This document shows, piece after piece, positions 40,201-45,715 of a DNA stretch of 47,169 nucleotides; positions within the stretch are counted from its first letter, which is position 1; each line of letters opens with the position of its first letter. Position numbers and translations under genes: made by a program. Source of the DNA: a virus; the IMG/VR virus record IMGVR_UViG_3300020470_000026, positions 1-47,169 of that record. One strand, given 5' to 3'. Below the pieces are notes generated by a model that did not search any database, was not told the origin of the DNA, and saw only the letters and a program-made list of their open reading frames with translations.

Positions 40201-41677
40201 GTTGAACACCTGAAGTAATAACCTGAGCAGAATCACCACTATTAAAATAATGTTCAGTGTCTACAGTAATCTTATAAGTGTAATTTGAACTATCAATTAA
40301 CTCTAATGTTCTAATCTTATATGTTGGTGCACTATTATAAATCCAATTTCTATATTTAAATGTAGTATCATTTACTCCAAGAGTTTTAATAGTAGCAGTT
40401 TCATTTTTAGAATGACCTGAAGTATTAGAAGGGAAAGAAGCATTTTCTAATACGGAAGCAATTCTAACTTTAATTTCTGACCCATCTTTAAAAGATTTTC
40501 CATATGCATAGGTATTAATTCCGACAATAGTACCGTCTAAAATATCTCCTGCAATATTTGAACATCCATAGAATTGGTTTATAGATGTTGAAGTATATGA
40601 AACAACACCTACAGTGTTATCTTCATAAGTTACGTATATTTCACCACTATCTGGAAAACTTATAGTTGAATCTACATCAATAACAGTAGTTCCTGGAGTT
40701 ACTCTTCCTATAGTTTTTGATTTAGCATGAACTGCAAAATCACCATAAATCGCACCATCAACTCTTAAGTCTCTATTGTATCCAGAGTCAACACTAAGTC
40801 TATAAAAAGTCTTTCCTGCTCCAACTGGAATTTGCTCTACAGAAGTAATAGGAGCATATCCTTTAGGTATATCTGCGTATGCGTCTTGATACAGTGTTGC
40901 CTCTGTAAGGTGTGTAGGATCGCCTGTAACGCCTTCTACAACAATATCCTTAGTTAATCTATACTCAGCATTAGAAGGGGTAAATAGGCGGTCTTTTGGC
41001 TTTATGACTTCAACGTCTTCGTCATAAAGTGCCTTAAATAAAATTTCAAAAGACCTGTCAGTACCCTTACTTAAGTAAAAATCCTTTGCTTGTTTAATAA
41101 AAACGTTTTGATTAAGTTCTGAATTTAATTCTCTTCCTTCAAATCCTGGTAATAATTGGAATTTTGTTTTTACTAAAAATTCTTTAAGAAATAAAGTACT
41201 TAAATTGGTTATAGTATCGCCTTCAGTGTGAATTGAAGCAGCAGAAGTACTAAAAACTAATTGATCTGGAGTTAAACTACTCTTATAATCAGTTGTTCCA
41301 ACAAATCCTCTAATACATCCCTCAAAAGAGGTAGCAGTTTTGGAAGTATATGTTATTATTTCGTCACCAATCTTAATTAAACCGTAACTATCAGGAAATC
41401 CGTTAGTACCAACCTCAGATTTAATCATATCGACTTCAATTGAGGTGTTTTCTACCCCAATAGTCTTCTCAAGAACAACACTTTCAGTTAAATTTGTAAT
41501 ATCATCAACCTTTACATACTGATCTATGTTCTGTATTAGGTCAATAGGTCCCGACTGATATTCTTGAGCAAGATAATATTGCTTTAAGAACTCAGATATT
41601 AAAGGAAAATCTGTCCTAACATATGCAGGAAGCTGATTTTGGACAATATTACTAAATTGAACTCTTTTTTCTGTCAT
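28247..41677 (-). CDS. Giant baseplate-region structural protein (4476 aa) with YHYH domain
   Basis: One uninterrupted 13.4-kb frame directly after gp6, where T4 has gp7 (1032 residues). The N-terminus (FSNIVQNQLPAYVRTDFPLI, residues 8-27) and ISEFLKQYYLAQEYQSGPID are of the type found after gp6 in marine T4-like phages, some of which are named VrlC. Residues about 1250-1350 hold a YHYH domain (LGWAYDGNPIYGPYGY; NGRYCITPDYPNGTYAYF). Short modules recur along it: 'GGxGYTxxP' (near 800, 1110-1160, 3380, 4195), 'VGExVxGxxS..G' (near 2365) and four 'HGF.VG...C....YPR' units (about 3470-3810). The YHYH region is not known to me as catalytic. It probably forms a large part of the baseplate wedge or fibre network. 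Ribosome-binding site weak. Confidence 0.88.
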   Translation of the reverse strand: MTEKRVQFSNIVQNQLPAYVRTDFPLISEFLKQYYLAQEYQSGPIDLIQNIDQYVKVDDITNLTESVVLEKTIGVENTSIEVDMIKSEVGTNGFPDSYGLIKIGDEIITYTSKTATSFEGCIRGFVGTTDYKSSLTPDQLVFSTSAASIHTEGDTITNLSTLFLKEFLVKTKFQLLPGFEGRELNSELNQNVFIKQAKDFYLSKGTDRSFEILFKALYDEDVEVIKPKDRLFTPSNAEYRLTKDIVVEGVTGDPTHLTEATLYQDAYADIPKGYAPITSVEQIPVGAGKTFYRLSVDSGYNRDLRVDGAIYGDFAVHAKSKTIGRVTPGTTVIDVDSTISFPDSGEIYVTYEDNTVGVVSYTSTSINQFYGCSNIAGDILDGTIVGINTYAYGKSFKDGSEIKVRIASVLENASFPSNTSGHSKNETATIKTLGVNDTTFKYRNWIYNSAPTYKIRTLELIDSSNYTYKITVDTEHYFNSGDSAQVITSGVQQAESTTTKIVDVISSKSFSIQGQGVLPPEQTYNIKRTLSRGSSNPFPNISEFTTNVQNVYKDGDKTLIASPSIPSYDSQPLNASDRSISFQGAFSGDTFNITSLSNGTIIDDHGFYTGDEVYYTPEIVSTSTISPITGVAGISTSVNLLLPAEGLYFIKRLDNRNVQFAVSQSDIYNNRFVSVAPTTVTNQVLEPYKFRKKTLQSQKLWREINPPLNDGEKVPTKPGFTGILKNGVEILNYKSEDVLNYGKINDVEVLASGLDYDIINPPNIKIIDQVGIGATGYLGVSGTLKEIRITDRGSTYERAPKVTITGGGGSGALAYPVMKNAIHEVPFVAQVFDNKEYVGLGATNSTIGFATHHMLHNGEKVIYITNGEQAIGGLSTNTVYYAGLKNSTKIALYNKYSDARAGINTITLTDYGRGTQYIRSYNKRLVVDSFTIDNSGFGYKNNKTATLPVGINTATNEINIHNHNYQSGDTIVYNAQGTAIGGLNDGNSYVVKKVDDNKFKLSALGGIRPLINYDRKQYIDLTTAGIGTHLFNYPPIEVNISDDAELIQGRKYPISIDPIFRGEVTSLNLTDNGVGYGSSEIVNFDRQPLVELSTVVHAQITPIVSDGKIVEVLVNYGGAGYTSSPDILIYGAGTGCNLVPIITNGSITEVRVMDTGSGYNQNNTTASIVTPGRGAAFKSNVQSWRVNLVKKNQHTFTADDGFITIPRDVNSGLQYSHLYAPRKLREQSYSIDSDGKVLYGQPDLKIINGEEAKSIYHSPILGWAYDGNPIYGPYGYTSKTGGSIGQLKSGYKIQLASDRPPLNIFPEGFFIEDYVYTNVNDEMTLDENNGRYCITPDYPNGTYAYFTTINQGPFLIDSDGPFEGYKSPVFPYLIGDKFNAKPIDFNFDIGSNQTTIDINNSNWLRNTAPYNLIDGTLNYQYLAIPNNLSQTADVSSVTPGGIDRVGVTTGGNYYKVGERVIFKNSSTQGNGANAKISVLEGAELKSISLGSSIINDVELYPYSDNTYEVIAANPHNFDLDDLIIVSGLSTTSTQLEGSYNIGITTNNYSLSGFTTESTGIGDIAATGIVTYFSIEGNIVSRPNDIYKIGNERLKVLNIEPTKRRIRFLRGQDGTAGSAHTVTTTLFDLQRRFTINVGFNTVDSAKLNTEIYFNPLESVSVGTGAGTTITFSNPGAGITDLFVPSRAIYLPNHKLDTGDKLTYFTNTGTGISVRYNESSPIVSLTSGQTLYAAKITPDLVGVSTVVVGLGTTGNFVGIDQEYKDSSTLFFSGIGTGVYHSFKTNYEPITGNVKRNLVTVSTGETHGLTSGDIVKIDVNPSIASTYIVKYNDYNRRIVINPRDFATGDVDITTNSITIVDHGYFTGQKVIHTAATPSTGLLDNGMYYVVVIDDNTIRLSDTHYHSTLWKPYVIDITSAASGTISPINPAISAYKNSTVEFDLTDDSLSYFKLTAQYSAFTLDFYTDENMTTKWEKSENASTFSVNSVGKSGISTNAKVTLTADNNTPSVLYYKFNPIFESDIPASKEGIVVDKEVAPNNQVETKDSLYDGSQQVTVGIGSTNSFTFTIAVDPERSSYISSTSRLNYTTNSKTAVGPISEVEIIQSGTNYYDLPGISTVSTEFGKNAIIEPFSSSIGNIKDVTLNNIGFDFPSDKTLRPSLSLPQVLRIDTLQAIDHIGVTSVGNGYAGAPSLIAFDGKTGKQIAGLDLSYDLKSQSVTILSNTDGVNNAPPKILPVKNSNGVGISTINFNTATQDVTVSLEVGFGTNVSFPFAYGDKVMIEGVNVGLNSTGKGYNSESYNYQLFTILGVAQNPGGIATVRYNMSEHFSGSDTPGNIDVFNSAGRIIPEKDFPSFNVKLKSKEYYVGETVTSPSATGIVQSWNSINGVLNVTGDDDFVVGEVIKGSSSDSQGIASSVTTYDSSLDLNYYSIVKNGWQSDSGILNDNIQRVQDNLYYQRFAYSLKTTVPYSTWEDVVGSLNHTLGFKKFGDLQAESSNVGEYGLVGSAEDKQSNASESEMGVAPVQDVVVRLIDVIGYGNLNTVQDFEIATENNFHINSKLVSTELTLSGARVLTDYYESIGNRVLTVDDISSQFNSNPRTATFSVVTSFDLADVRSQKYITYVKDRRFYGTRQLMIVDLVHDNYIGYLNQYGRVENVYDLGSFDFNISGTQGQLLFYPTKYQVNDFDITCLSYNINDNLLSIGSSVFGAAAEVKTSSVEIPANTPTTIVSLASTYRAAKVLVSLTADSTKIDAGGEFEFDELNVIHDGTTVDIVEYPQLITSPGSTNPIPGFGTYSGYIDGSLVKIDFHPHNSTAGVGTTSIVNTIQVAISSETSTGIGTFDMKHAKLEGRSTSISASGSPTENVIGSYINDYDAAYFVVQISDTTNDNYQISEVIVVDDYDSAYGTGDTYNAEYGIIETVAGLGTIGTRITGAGVGNDAVVELVFTPLPNIDAHVNVFMNALREQDDTRDIVSLNNATIQTEFNEYFGTERDIKRSFELKHATNPIFERSFDGSSTDVVSLTNDTIQIANHFFVTGEEIQYIHAGAGSSQALGIASTDGFVGVGTTDKLPSTVFAVKVSEDKIKVAETAQKALMGIVNTVDFTNVGIGTSHRFVSKNANSKVLVTLDNIIQSPVVSTAVTTHLADEVFTTSDIIEFAGITSFFGGDLIKVGNEIMKIEGIGIGNTNAIRVRRSWLGTSLAGYGTGDVVTKVIGNYNIVENTLNFVEAPYGNVPIGSTTNPPDDRDWTGISTGSHFQGRTFMRSGIPNTATETYARNYIFDDISAGFTGTERDFTLTSAGSTVTGIENDNAIILINDVFQGPGRGSDYELEESGSTGITTISFTGTASSIASDVNTSNLPVGGVIVSVGSTEGFGYQPLVAAGGTAVVSTGGTISSVSIGNSGSGYRSGSQIANVGIQTQDLNATSIIGIGTAIVEGGHVTGIAVTNTAVIYKPRDIQNVGYNSITGITKITTATPHNLNVGSDVVVSGIAFTCTYSPAKDISTVSYNNANGTMTVTTSSAHGFSVGKDVILTGLAMTCGLDNGASDHYYPRNRDRVYDTAISITGTSSTSITVNVTAAGLSDQYTHQFDSATSGAVITGGNYGHQFVGSSPNAVTVTGWTTAFTPSNAVYNPVNGELVITSTAHGLSTSNTVSVATDGITFTCDMDSHSTNHSYPRTTDPIAGIATAVTAVSADTFTINVGSSPIVNYNVTDANYNAGSGELELIIGSHSLTSGSSIKLKKESLGFKCSKDSYATVHKYPRGGDPGYNGVKIIGVNSPTKFDVNVGVSTVPTFYKSGGTVQGVIIAPRADDPVASQTDVLQVVDEYSFIINSGISTRRHFYARGGTVSIPMKVVVDSPIGYADIPLEYSSVSSGIGSNATIDVTVGQGSSVIDFTIKNTGYGYGNGQILTLPIGGTTGIPTTSGYREFQVNIENVFTDEFTGWSVGMLQSLDDVSYLFDGNRLTFPLEDSGVPVSIRASKGSPISIQDTLLVFVNDVLQVPGKGYKFDGGSILTFTEAPKAGDTCKIVFYKGSGEQDVKFRDVVESVKPGDILTPSAYDPIPSYLQEEDRTVTKIKSTNTVDTMPYYGPGITGDPNLERPVVWTRQTEDMILNGKPLGKDRSLYEPRINPAAFVIKSVGVSSTQIFVDNVRPIFDSQNESDSNLTFQNKITLTSQDSKVGASATCIVSTGGAITSIDILDGGSGYTSAPSVVVSNPVGYGSTATATATVSAAGTVTGVVVSFAGTGYVDSAQVLIQPPTLVSEVNTVDSYIGDYGVVVGFGTTTSSYIDKMIFDLYIPTYSDLRKTKLVGTAVTVSSLDVGDYFMVSASNAGSATTSITSKSIANEVIGVGTQFIDNIYQVSASTIQQRDVVGVGNTWVRRVYANISGLSTVTFGSSNLTFDSNNFTFDNNGEGAGSGFVGVMTASNFFGNFSWGKITLTGRSENSVYDTYPDNGISGISTWPVVQRTNHLKSVNYII

Positions 41678-41686
41678 TTTATAGTT

Positions 41687-43675
41687 TTAGTATGCTGTTC
41701 CTGATGTAGTTATTGATGAAGTATCACTTCCTCTTACCAAATTTCCATTCTGATAACTGGAAGATGTCTGATAATTAGCTGTTGATGGGTTCAATCCCGA
41801 TGAAATTGAATCAACAATGGGTTCAAATGTACTGTTACTTATATCTAGCTGCAAATAAAGATCCTGTAATCCGACAACATCGTTAGATTTAGGACAAGCA
41901 GATATTTCTATGATACTTTGACCATCTTTTACCTTACCTGATGTGACTACTATAGGATTTATAGTAACAATTCCATACTTATAATTGATATTACCAACAC
42001 CTCTACGTATAATTGTTGGGTTTTGTGATGCTATTGAAGGAACAGTGAATAAAAATAGTGATCCAGTTATCCTATCTGGGTTTGGAATGTCGGAAATAAA
42101 GACATTTGGGGTGACTCCTTGCACTTTAAAGGCACTTGACTTGATATTATAACCACTCATATTCTTAATATGGAACTCATTTCCAAATCCAATCGAATAT
42201 TCAGCAAAAGAATTAAGAACAGTTCTCAAATCCCTCCTCATTTGGACAGTAGTTATGTTAGAAGTGATGGCATCATGACTATTATCGATGATATTTAAGA
42301 ATTTACTATACTTAAACCTTGCACCATACTTATTCAACTCAGTAGAATCAGCATATTTTGTTGCATTATTATTGACTATGGTTCCAATTGTTGCTCCATT
42401 AGGTACTTTATTAGCATCATAGTAAACTTTTGAGTCAACTTCAAGGTAAAGATACTTCAAATCAAGTATTTCTGGTACAATTCCTGCAACAGCATACTTT
42501 TTCAACTTATTTTTGATGTTATCTTTTGTTAAGTTAGGTAAAAAATCGCCTGATCTTGGTTTTATGCTGATAAAAACCTTTCCATATTGAGGTGGAACCA
42601 ATTCTTCACCTCCAAAAACGGAAATTGACTCTGTTTCGGGGTAAATTTTCGATGGAACCAGTGCTTCATAGTCATTTGCGGTCAATGCACGGTTCTGAGA
42701 GGCATAAATTCTTGGTGCAAACTTCTTAACTGACTCAACAGACTCAATACTTTCGCCTCCTGTACCCTTTACATTGGTTGTAATCAGTGAAATACCAGTT
42801 GTTATGGGTGTTTCCGTCCTTCCTTGACCTGCACCTGCTACTAAATGAACAATTCGACCAGAAAAGTCAAATTGATTGACTCCATTTGCTTCATTTCCTG
42901 AAGAAACGATATAATCTACGGTTATAAAGTTACCATCTTCCAATTTTTTACCAAAAATACCATCTCCGAAGAAAATTTGGTATTGTTCATCTTCAATTTC
43001 TTGTAAATAGAAGACTTTTGAGTCAGATTTTACGTCAAGAAGACTATCTTGAAGAGTATAAGTGTATTTTTGCGTTACATTTACAGAATTTGCGTTTGGT
43101 TCGACTGTAACATACAATAATCCACTATCCACACCAGCATTTGGCAAAATAAACTTCTGATTTGGGTCTCTACTGCTATATGTGAAGTTGGCCGTTAAAA
43201 CTGTGCCTTGATAAACGGGAATATTACGGAATGTTGCAATATTATTGACTACTGGAACGGTAATATCTTCTAAAATTGAAAAAACATAAGAATTTCCACC
43301 AAAAGATCCTCTTGATGAAACTACTGGACCTTTTTTAAGAACAATTGTTGATGGAGCTGGTGTTATTGCTGTTGTATCAACGAAAAATGTGATATTTGCC
43401 TTTGCTGCTTTTCTTGATCTTGGTAAATATCCAATATTTCTTGCTAAACTGACTACATTCTCTCTTAATGTCGCACTATCAATAAAAACTTCATTCGTTA
43501 CCATATTGGCATTGTATGAAGTGATGTATGTATTATATGCCAACACATCCATGATAGTTGAAAGGTTAGACCCTTCAAAATCATAGTCAGTAAAATTCGA
43601 GTTTGACTGAATATATTCTTTAAGTGTTGTTTTAACCTGATCAAAATCAAGGTTAGAGAAATTTACTAATGGCAT
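41687..43675 (-). CDS. 6: Baseplate wedge protein gp6
   Basis: A 662-residue protein, essentially the T4 gp6 length (660). The N-terminus is characteristic: VNFSNLDFDQVKTTLKEYIQ, NSNFTDYDFEGSNLSTIMDV, LAYNTYITSYNANMV and RNIGYLPRSRKAAKA. The middle has EDEQYQIFFGDGIFGKKLEDG, a baseplate J-type motif. gp6 forms the continuous inner baseplate ring and couples wedge movement to sheath contraction. It starts one base after the gp25 stop (TAAAATG), with AAGG as a weak ribosome-binding site. Confidence 0.95.
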   Translation of the reverse strand: MPLVNFSNLDFDQVKTTLKEYIQSNSNFTDYDFEGSNLSTIMDVLAYNTYITSYNANMVTNEVFIDSATLRENVVSLARNIGYLPRSRKAAKANITFFVDTTAITPAPSTIVLKKGPVVSSRGSFGGNSYVFSILEDITVPVVNNIATFRNIPVYQGTVLTANFTYSSRDPNQKFILPNAGVDSGLLYVTVEPNANSVNVTQKYTYTLQDSLLDVKSDSKVFYLQEIEDEQYQIFFGDGIFGKKLEDGNFITVDYIVSSGNEANGVNQFDFSGRIVHLVAGAGQGRTETPITTGISLITTNVKGTGGESIESVESVKKFAPRIYASQNRALTANDYEALVPSKIYPETESISVFGGEELVPPQYGKVFISIKPRSGDFLPNLTKDNIKNKLKKYAVAGIVPEILDLKYLYLEVDSKVYYDANKVPNGATIGTIVNNNATKYADSTELNKYGARFKYSKFLNIIDNSHDAITSNITTVQMRRDLRTVLNSFAEYSIGFGNEFHIKNMSGYNIKSSAFKVQGVTPNVFISDIPNPDRITGSLFLFTVPSIASQNPTIIRRGVGNINYKYGIVTINPIVVTSGKVKDGQSIIEISACPKSNDVVGLQDLYLQLDISNSTFEPIVDSISSGLNPSTANYQTSSSYQNGNLVRGSDTSSITTSGTAY

Positions 43676-43676
43676 T

Positions 43677-44078
43677 TTACCTTGTTGGTACTAAAACAAA
43701 TTGTAATTCTTGCGGAGGAACATTTGCTCCTACAATAATGTAAGTAATAATGACATCAAAAGCATTTGTCTCAAAATTAGGGAATACTTGTACTTTTTGT
43801 AACTCTACCCTTGGTTCATAGTTTATAATTGCTTGTTCTATTTCATCTTTTATTGCAGTTGCACTAATATCATCCACATTTTCAAACAGAGATGCCGATA
43901 TTTGTGAACCAAAGTTTTCATTAAAGAACTTTTCACCAGGAAGGGTAAAAACAATGTTTCTAAGTGCCCTTGCAATTGCATTTTCATTCTTAAGTCCAAT
44001 TAGGTCACCATTAAGTGGATTAGCCTGAAAAGTCATGCTAACGTCCTTAAAACCTTGACTTACCCTCTGTAAAGGCAT
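43677..44078 (-). CDS. 25: Baseplate wedge protein gp25
   Basis: A 133-residue protein (T4 gp25 is 132), member of the gp25/GPW family found in all contractile injection systems. Visible family features are GLKNENAIARALRNIVFTLP, the glycine-rich PGEKFFNENFGSQIS (48-62) and YEPRVELQKVQVFP near residue 90. It sits at the centre of the baseplate, where sheath and wedge meet, and nucleates sheath assembly. It is the first of the long series of baseplate genes; a GATAAATA late promoter lies 23 bases upstream. Confidence 0.94.
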   Translation of the reverse strand: MPLQRVSQGFKDVSMTFQANPLNGDLIGLKNENAIARALRNIVFTLPGEKFFNENFGSQISASLFENVDDISATAIKDEIEQAIINYEPRVELQKVQVFPNFETNAFDVIITYIIVGANVPPQELQFVLVPTR

Positions 44079-44100
44079 GAAATTATATTAAACCTTACTT

Positions 44101-44108
44101 TATTTATC
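44101..44108 (-). promoter_or_regulatory. Late promoter motif GATAAATA before gp25
   Basis: Minus-strand GATAAATA, a full NATAAATA match, in the 44-base gap between the 46-residue gene and gp25. Confidence 0.6.
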
Positions 44109-44122
44109 TTTGTTAATAATAA

Positions 44123-44263
44123 TTAAATATCGCATGGTACGAATACATCATTATCATAATCAAGACCATCATTTTCATATAAATCATTCTCTACTTTAAG
44201 ATCCGTTTTCTTAGGAGTATTTTTATCATTTGCAATTTCTCTAAGCATTTGTGGGTTTTCCAT
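44123..44263 (-). CDS. Small acidic protein, unknown
   Basis: A 46-residue frame from ATG 44263 with a clear GGAG ribosome-binding site 9 bases upstream (minus strand GGAGAATTATTTA before the ATG). It starts MENPQMLREIANDKNTPKK and ends in an acidic Asp/Asn/Tyr-rich tail (ENDGLDYDNDVFVPCDI). No family recognised. It lies between the terminator hairpin and gp25, so it is probably transcribed with late genes. It is a good small-gene candidate because the start, ribosome-binding site and length all fit the gap. Confidence 0.65.
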   Translation of the reverse strand: MENPQMLREIANDKNTPKKTDLKVENDLYENDGLDYDNDVFVPCDI

Positions 44264-44280
44264 TAAATAATTCTCCGTAT

Positions 44281-44309
44281 AAAAAAAGGACTTATCAAAA
44301 GTCCTTTTT
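44281..44309 (-). terminator. Hairpin terminator after the glycosyltransferase operon
   Basis: AGGACTT (44287-44293) pairs with AAGTCCT (44299-44305), extended by flanking A and T runs. On the minus strand it ends in a run of seven T. It lies 8 bases after the stop of the 48-residue basic gene. The symmetrical A/T flanks could also stop plus-strand transcription. Confidence 0.8.
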
Positions 44310-44316
44310 ATTTATT
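44309..44316 (-). promoter_or_regulatory. NATAAATA motif just before the terminator hairpin
   Basis: Minus-strand AATAAATA immediately follows the TAG stop at 44317-44319. It would start transcripts inside or just before the hairpin, so it could serve the 46-residue gene and gp25. It could also be a chance match in A+T-rich DNA. Confidence 0.35.
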
Positions 44317-44463
44317 CTATTTTTTCCCTTGTCCTCTGTATCGCTTTTTTGCTTTGTTACGAGAGGTCGCCGCATAGGTAGTATGTTTACCCAATCCTTG
44401 ACGAGTCTTTTTCGGTTTTGATTCAACTGTATCCTTTCCTGATACTGAATACATCTTTGCCAT
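44317..44463 (-). CDS. Small basic protein, unknown
   Basis: A 48-residue Lys/Arg-rich protein starting MAKMYSVSGKDTVESK, continuing KKTRQGLGKHTTYAATSRNK and ending KKRYRGQGKK. The ATG directly abuts the stop of the preceding gene (TAAATG), with a GGAGG ribosome-binding site inside that gene's end. The net positive charge suggests nucleic-acid or ribosome contact, but no domain is recognised. It is the last gene before a terminator. Small proteins of this look occur in marine T4-like phages. Confidence 0.72.
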   Translation of the reverse strand: MAKMYSVSGKDTVESKPKKTRQGLGKHTTYAATSRNKAKKRYRGQGKK

Positions 44464-44664
44464 TTAACAACCCTCCGAGTCGTGTGTGTTTTCTTCTATC
44501 AAATCGAGTTTCGCCGTGATAGATGCCTCTGTAGCACGGATGCGGTATCGAACCGAGTCACGCTCGGATAGTTCTGTAAGAATCGCCGCACTTAAGTCCC
44601 ATAGTTCATCTGAACTCTTACTGGATAGGTGATGGTCTATCCACTCCTGAATAGCATTTTCCAT
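44464..44664 (-). CDS. Small helical protein downstream of the glycosyltransferase
   Basis: A 66-residue protein starting at ATG 44664, which overlaps the glycosyltransferase stop by one base (TAATG). A longer frame from 44712 is less likely because it would read 49 bases inside the upstream gene. The sequence is helical and acidic: ENAIQEWIDHHLSSKSSDEL, ILTELSERDSVRYRIRATEA, KLDLIEENTHDSEGC. No family recognised. Coupling to the glycosyltransferase suggests the two are made together. Confidence 0.75.
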   Translation of the reverse strand: MENAIQEWIDHHLSSKSSDELWDLSAAILTELSERDSVRYRIRATEASITAKLDLIEENTHDSEGC

Positions 44665-45431
44665 TAGATTATACGAGTTTTTTCGTGCCCTACACGAATA
44701 CGAGGATCGCACCAGATTTCGTATCCTTTCTCCTTAGCATCCAGACAGAATGATACGTCTTCACCACACATGTCTTGTACACTACCAGACTCAAAGACTT
44801 GCATCTTAGGAGCAAACCAAGGGTATTCAAGATTCTCAAAGACTCCCTTTTTAATGAGCACCCATCCAAAACCTGTGTAATCTACAGTGAAAGGTTTCTT
44901 ACGCTTGCTGATACCATCCACCATTTCGTGGTTCATCACTCCACCATTAGTACGGAAATCATCTTCCTCTAACCAGTGTGCGACAGATGTAGTTTTGCCA
45001 TCCTCTGTAGCATACCAACCTGCTGTAATCTCTTTCTCATCACCTTCAGCAGGAACTGCAAGGTCACATAACTGCCAGAACTTGTTTGTGTCAAAGACAA
45101 TATCCGAGTCAATCCAAAGTTGGTAATCATACTGTAATTTACCGTCCCAAGGAATTTGCTTAGGTCCACGTAAAACATTTGCTCCAAGACACTTACATCT
45201 TGCAAAGTTTACCATAGAAGAGTAATCCTGAGATATCTGAATACTCATTCCATTCTGTACCATGTCAAAACATAACTGTACAAAATTCTTTAAAAAGATA
45301 TATGAACAACCTCTACCTGGTAAGCAAAACACTATGGTCTTACCTTTCATTCTTTCCTTAATCGCAGCAATGTCCCACTCTTCTTTTTTCTTTGCGGGAG
45401 CATTGGCTTTAACAGTAAATCCTTTTGCCAT
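44664..45431 (-). CDS. GT-A type glycosyltransferase (Anp1-like)
   Basis: A 255-residue protein with a metal-binding DxD motif in LWIDSDIVFD (Asp108, Asp110), preceded by the 'ARCKCLGANVLRG' helix. The C-terminal part has DYTGFGWVLIKKGVFENL, a CGEDVSFCLDAKEKGYEIW acidic site (Glu224/Asp225) and His249 (RVGHEK), as expected for GT-A enzymes. The overall pattern resembles Anp1/GT62-type transferases often annotated in cyanophages. It may glycosylate virion proteins or alter host surface sugars; the substrate is unknown. A consensus sigma-70 promoter lies 23-51 bases upstream, so it is probably an early or middle gene. Confidence 0.82.
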   Translation of the reverse strand: MAKGFTVKANAPAKKKEEWDIAAIKERMKGKTIVFCLPGRGCSYIFLKNFVQLCFDMVQNGMSIQISQDYSSMVNFARCKCLGANVLRGPKQIPWDGKLQYDYQLWIDSDIVFDTNKFWQLCDLAVPAEGDEKEITAGWYATEDGKTTSVAHWLEEDDFRTNGGVMNHEMVDGISKRKKPFTVDYTGFGWVLIKKGVFENLEYPWFAPKMQVFESGSVQDMCGEDVSFCLDAKEKGYEIWCDPRIRVGHEKTRII

Positions 45432-45453
45432 AATACCTTGTAATTACACTTCA

Positions 45454-45482
45454 ATTATACTTCGGTATTATGTATATGTCAA
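45454..45482 (-). promoter_or_regulatory. Consensus sigma-70 promoter for the glycosyltransferase operon
   Basis: On the minus strand TTGACA (45477-45482) and TATAAT (45454-45459) are separated by 17 bases, a perfect match to the bacterial consensus. The -35 box overlaps the TGA stop (45479-45481) of the preceding gene. Confidence 0.85.
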
Positions 45483-45715
45483 TATGAATCTTCTTCCCAT
45501 TCTTGTTTAGAGATAACCCTACCTGGTCCTCCAACGCCGCACTTTGGTCCTAACTTGATATACGACAAGTCTTCTGCACTATACTTACTGTCCAACAAAT
45601 CTACCATTACTTTCAACATCTCCCATGTCTCTTCAAAATCTTCTTGGGGCAAATTACAATACAATACCTTATCTCTTGCATATATGTGATAGGTTGTATC
45701 TTCCAATTTTTTCAT
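45479..45715 (-). CDS. Small conserved-type protein, unknown
   Basis: A 78-residue protein starting MKKLEDTTYHIYARDKVLYC, with NLPQEDFEETWEMLKVMVDLL and the Gly-rich LGPKCGVGGPGRVISKQEWE before the acidic end. No family with known function recognised; the type is common in the small-gene regions of marine T4-like phages. ATG 45715 has no strong ribosome-binding site and is preceded by a very A+T-rich leader of about 170 bases running from a strong sigma-70 promoter at 45895-45924. Its stop overlaps the promoter of the next operon. Confidence 0.8.
   Translation of the reverse strand: MKKLEDTTYHIYARDKVLYCNLPQEDFEETWEMLKVMVDLLDSKYSAEDLSYIKLGPKCGVGGPGRVISKQEWEEDSY

Noticed and set aside
44664-44712. 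Longer N-terminus for the 66-residue protein
   Set aside because: It would overlap the glycosyltransferase by 49 bases; the ATG in the TAATG overlap is the better start.
44887-45126. Plus-strand frame opposite the glycosyltransferase
   Set aside because: Antisense to a gene with a clear DxD motif; no promoter or ribosome-binding site on that strand.
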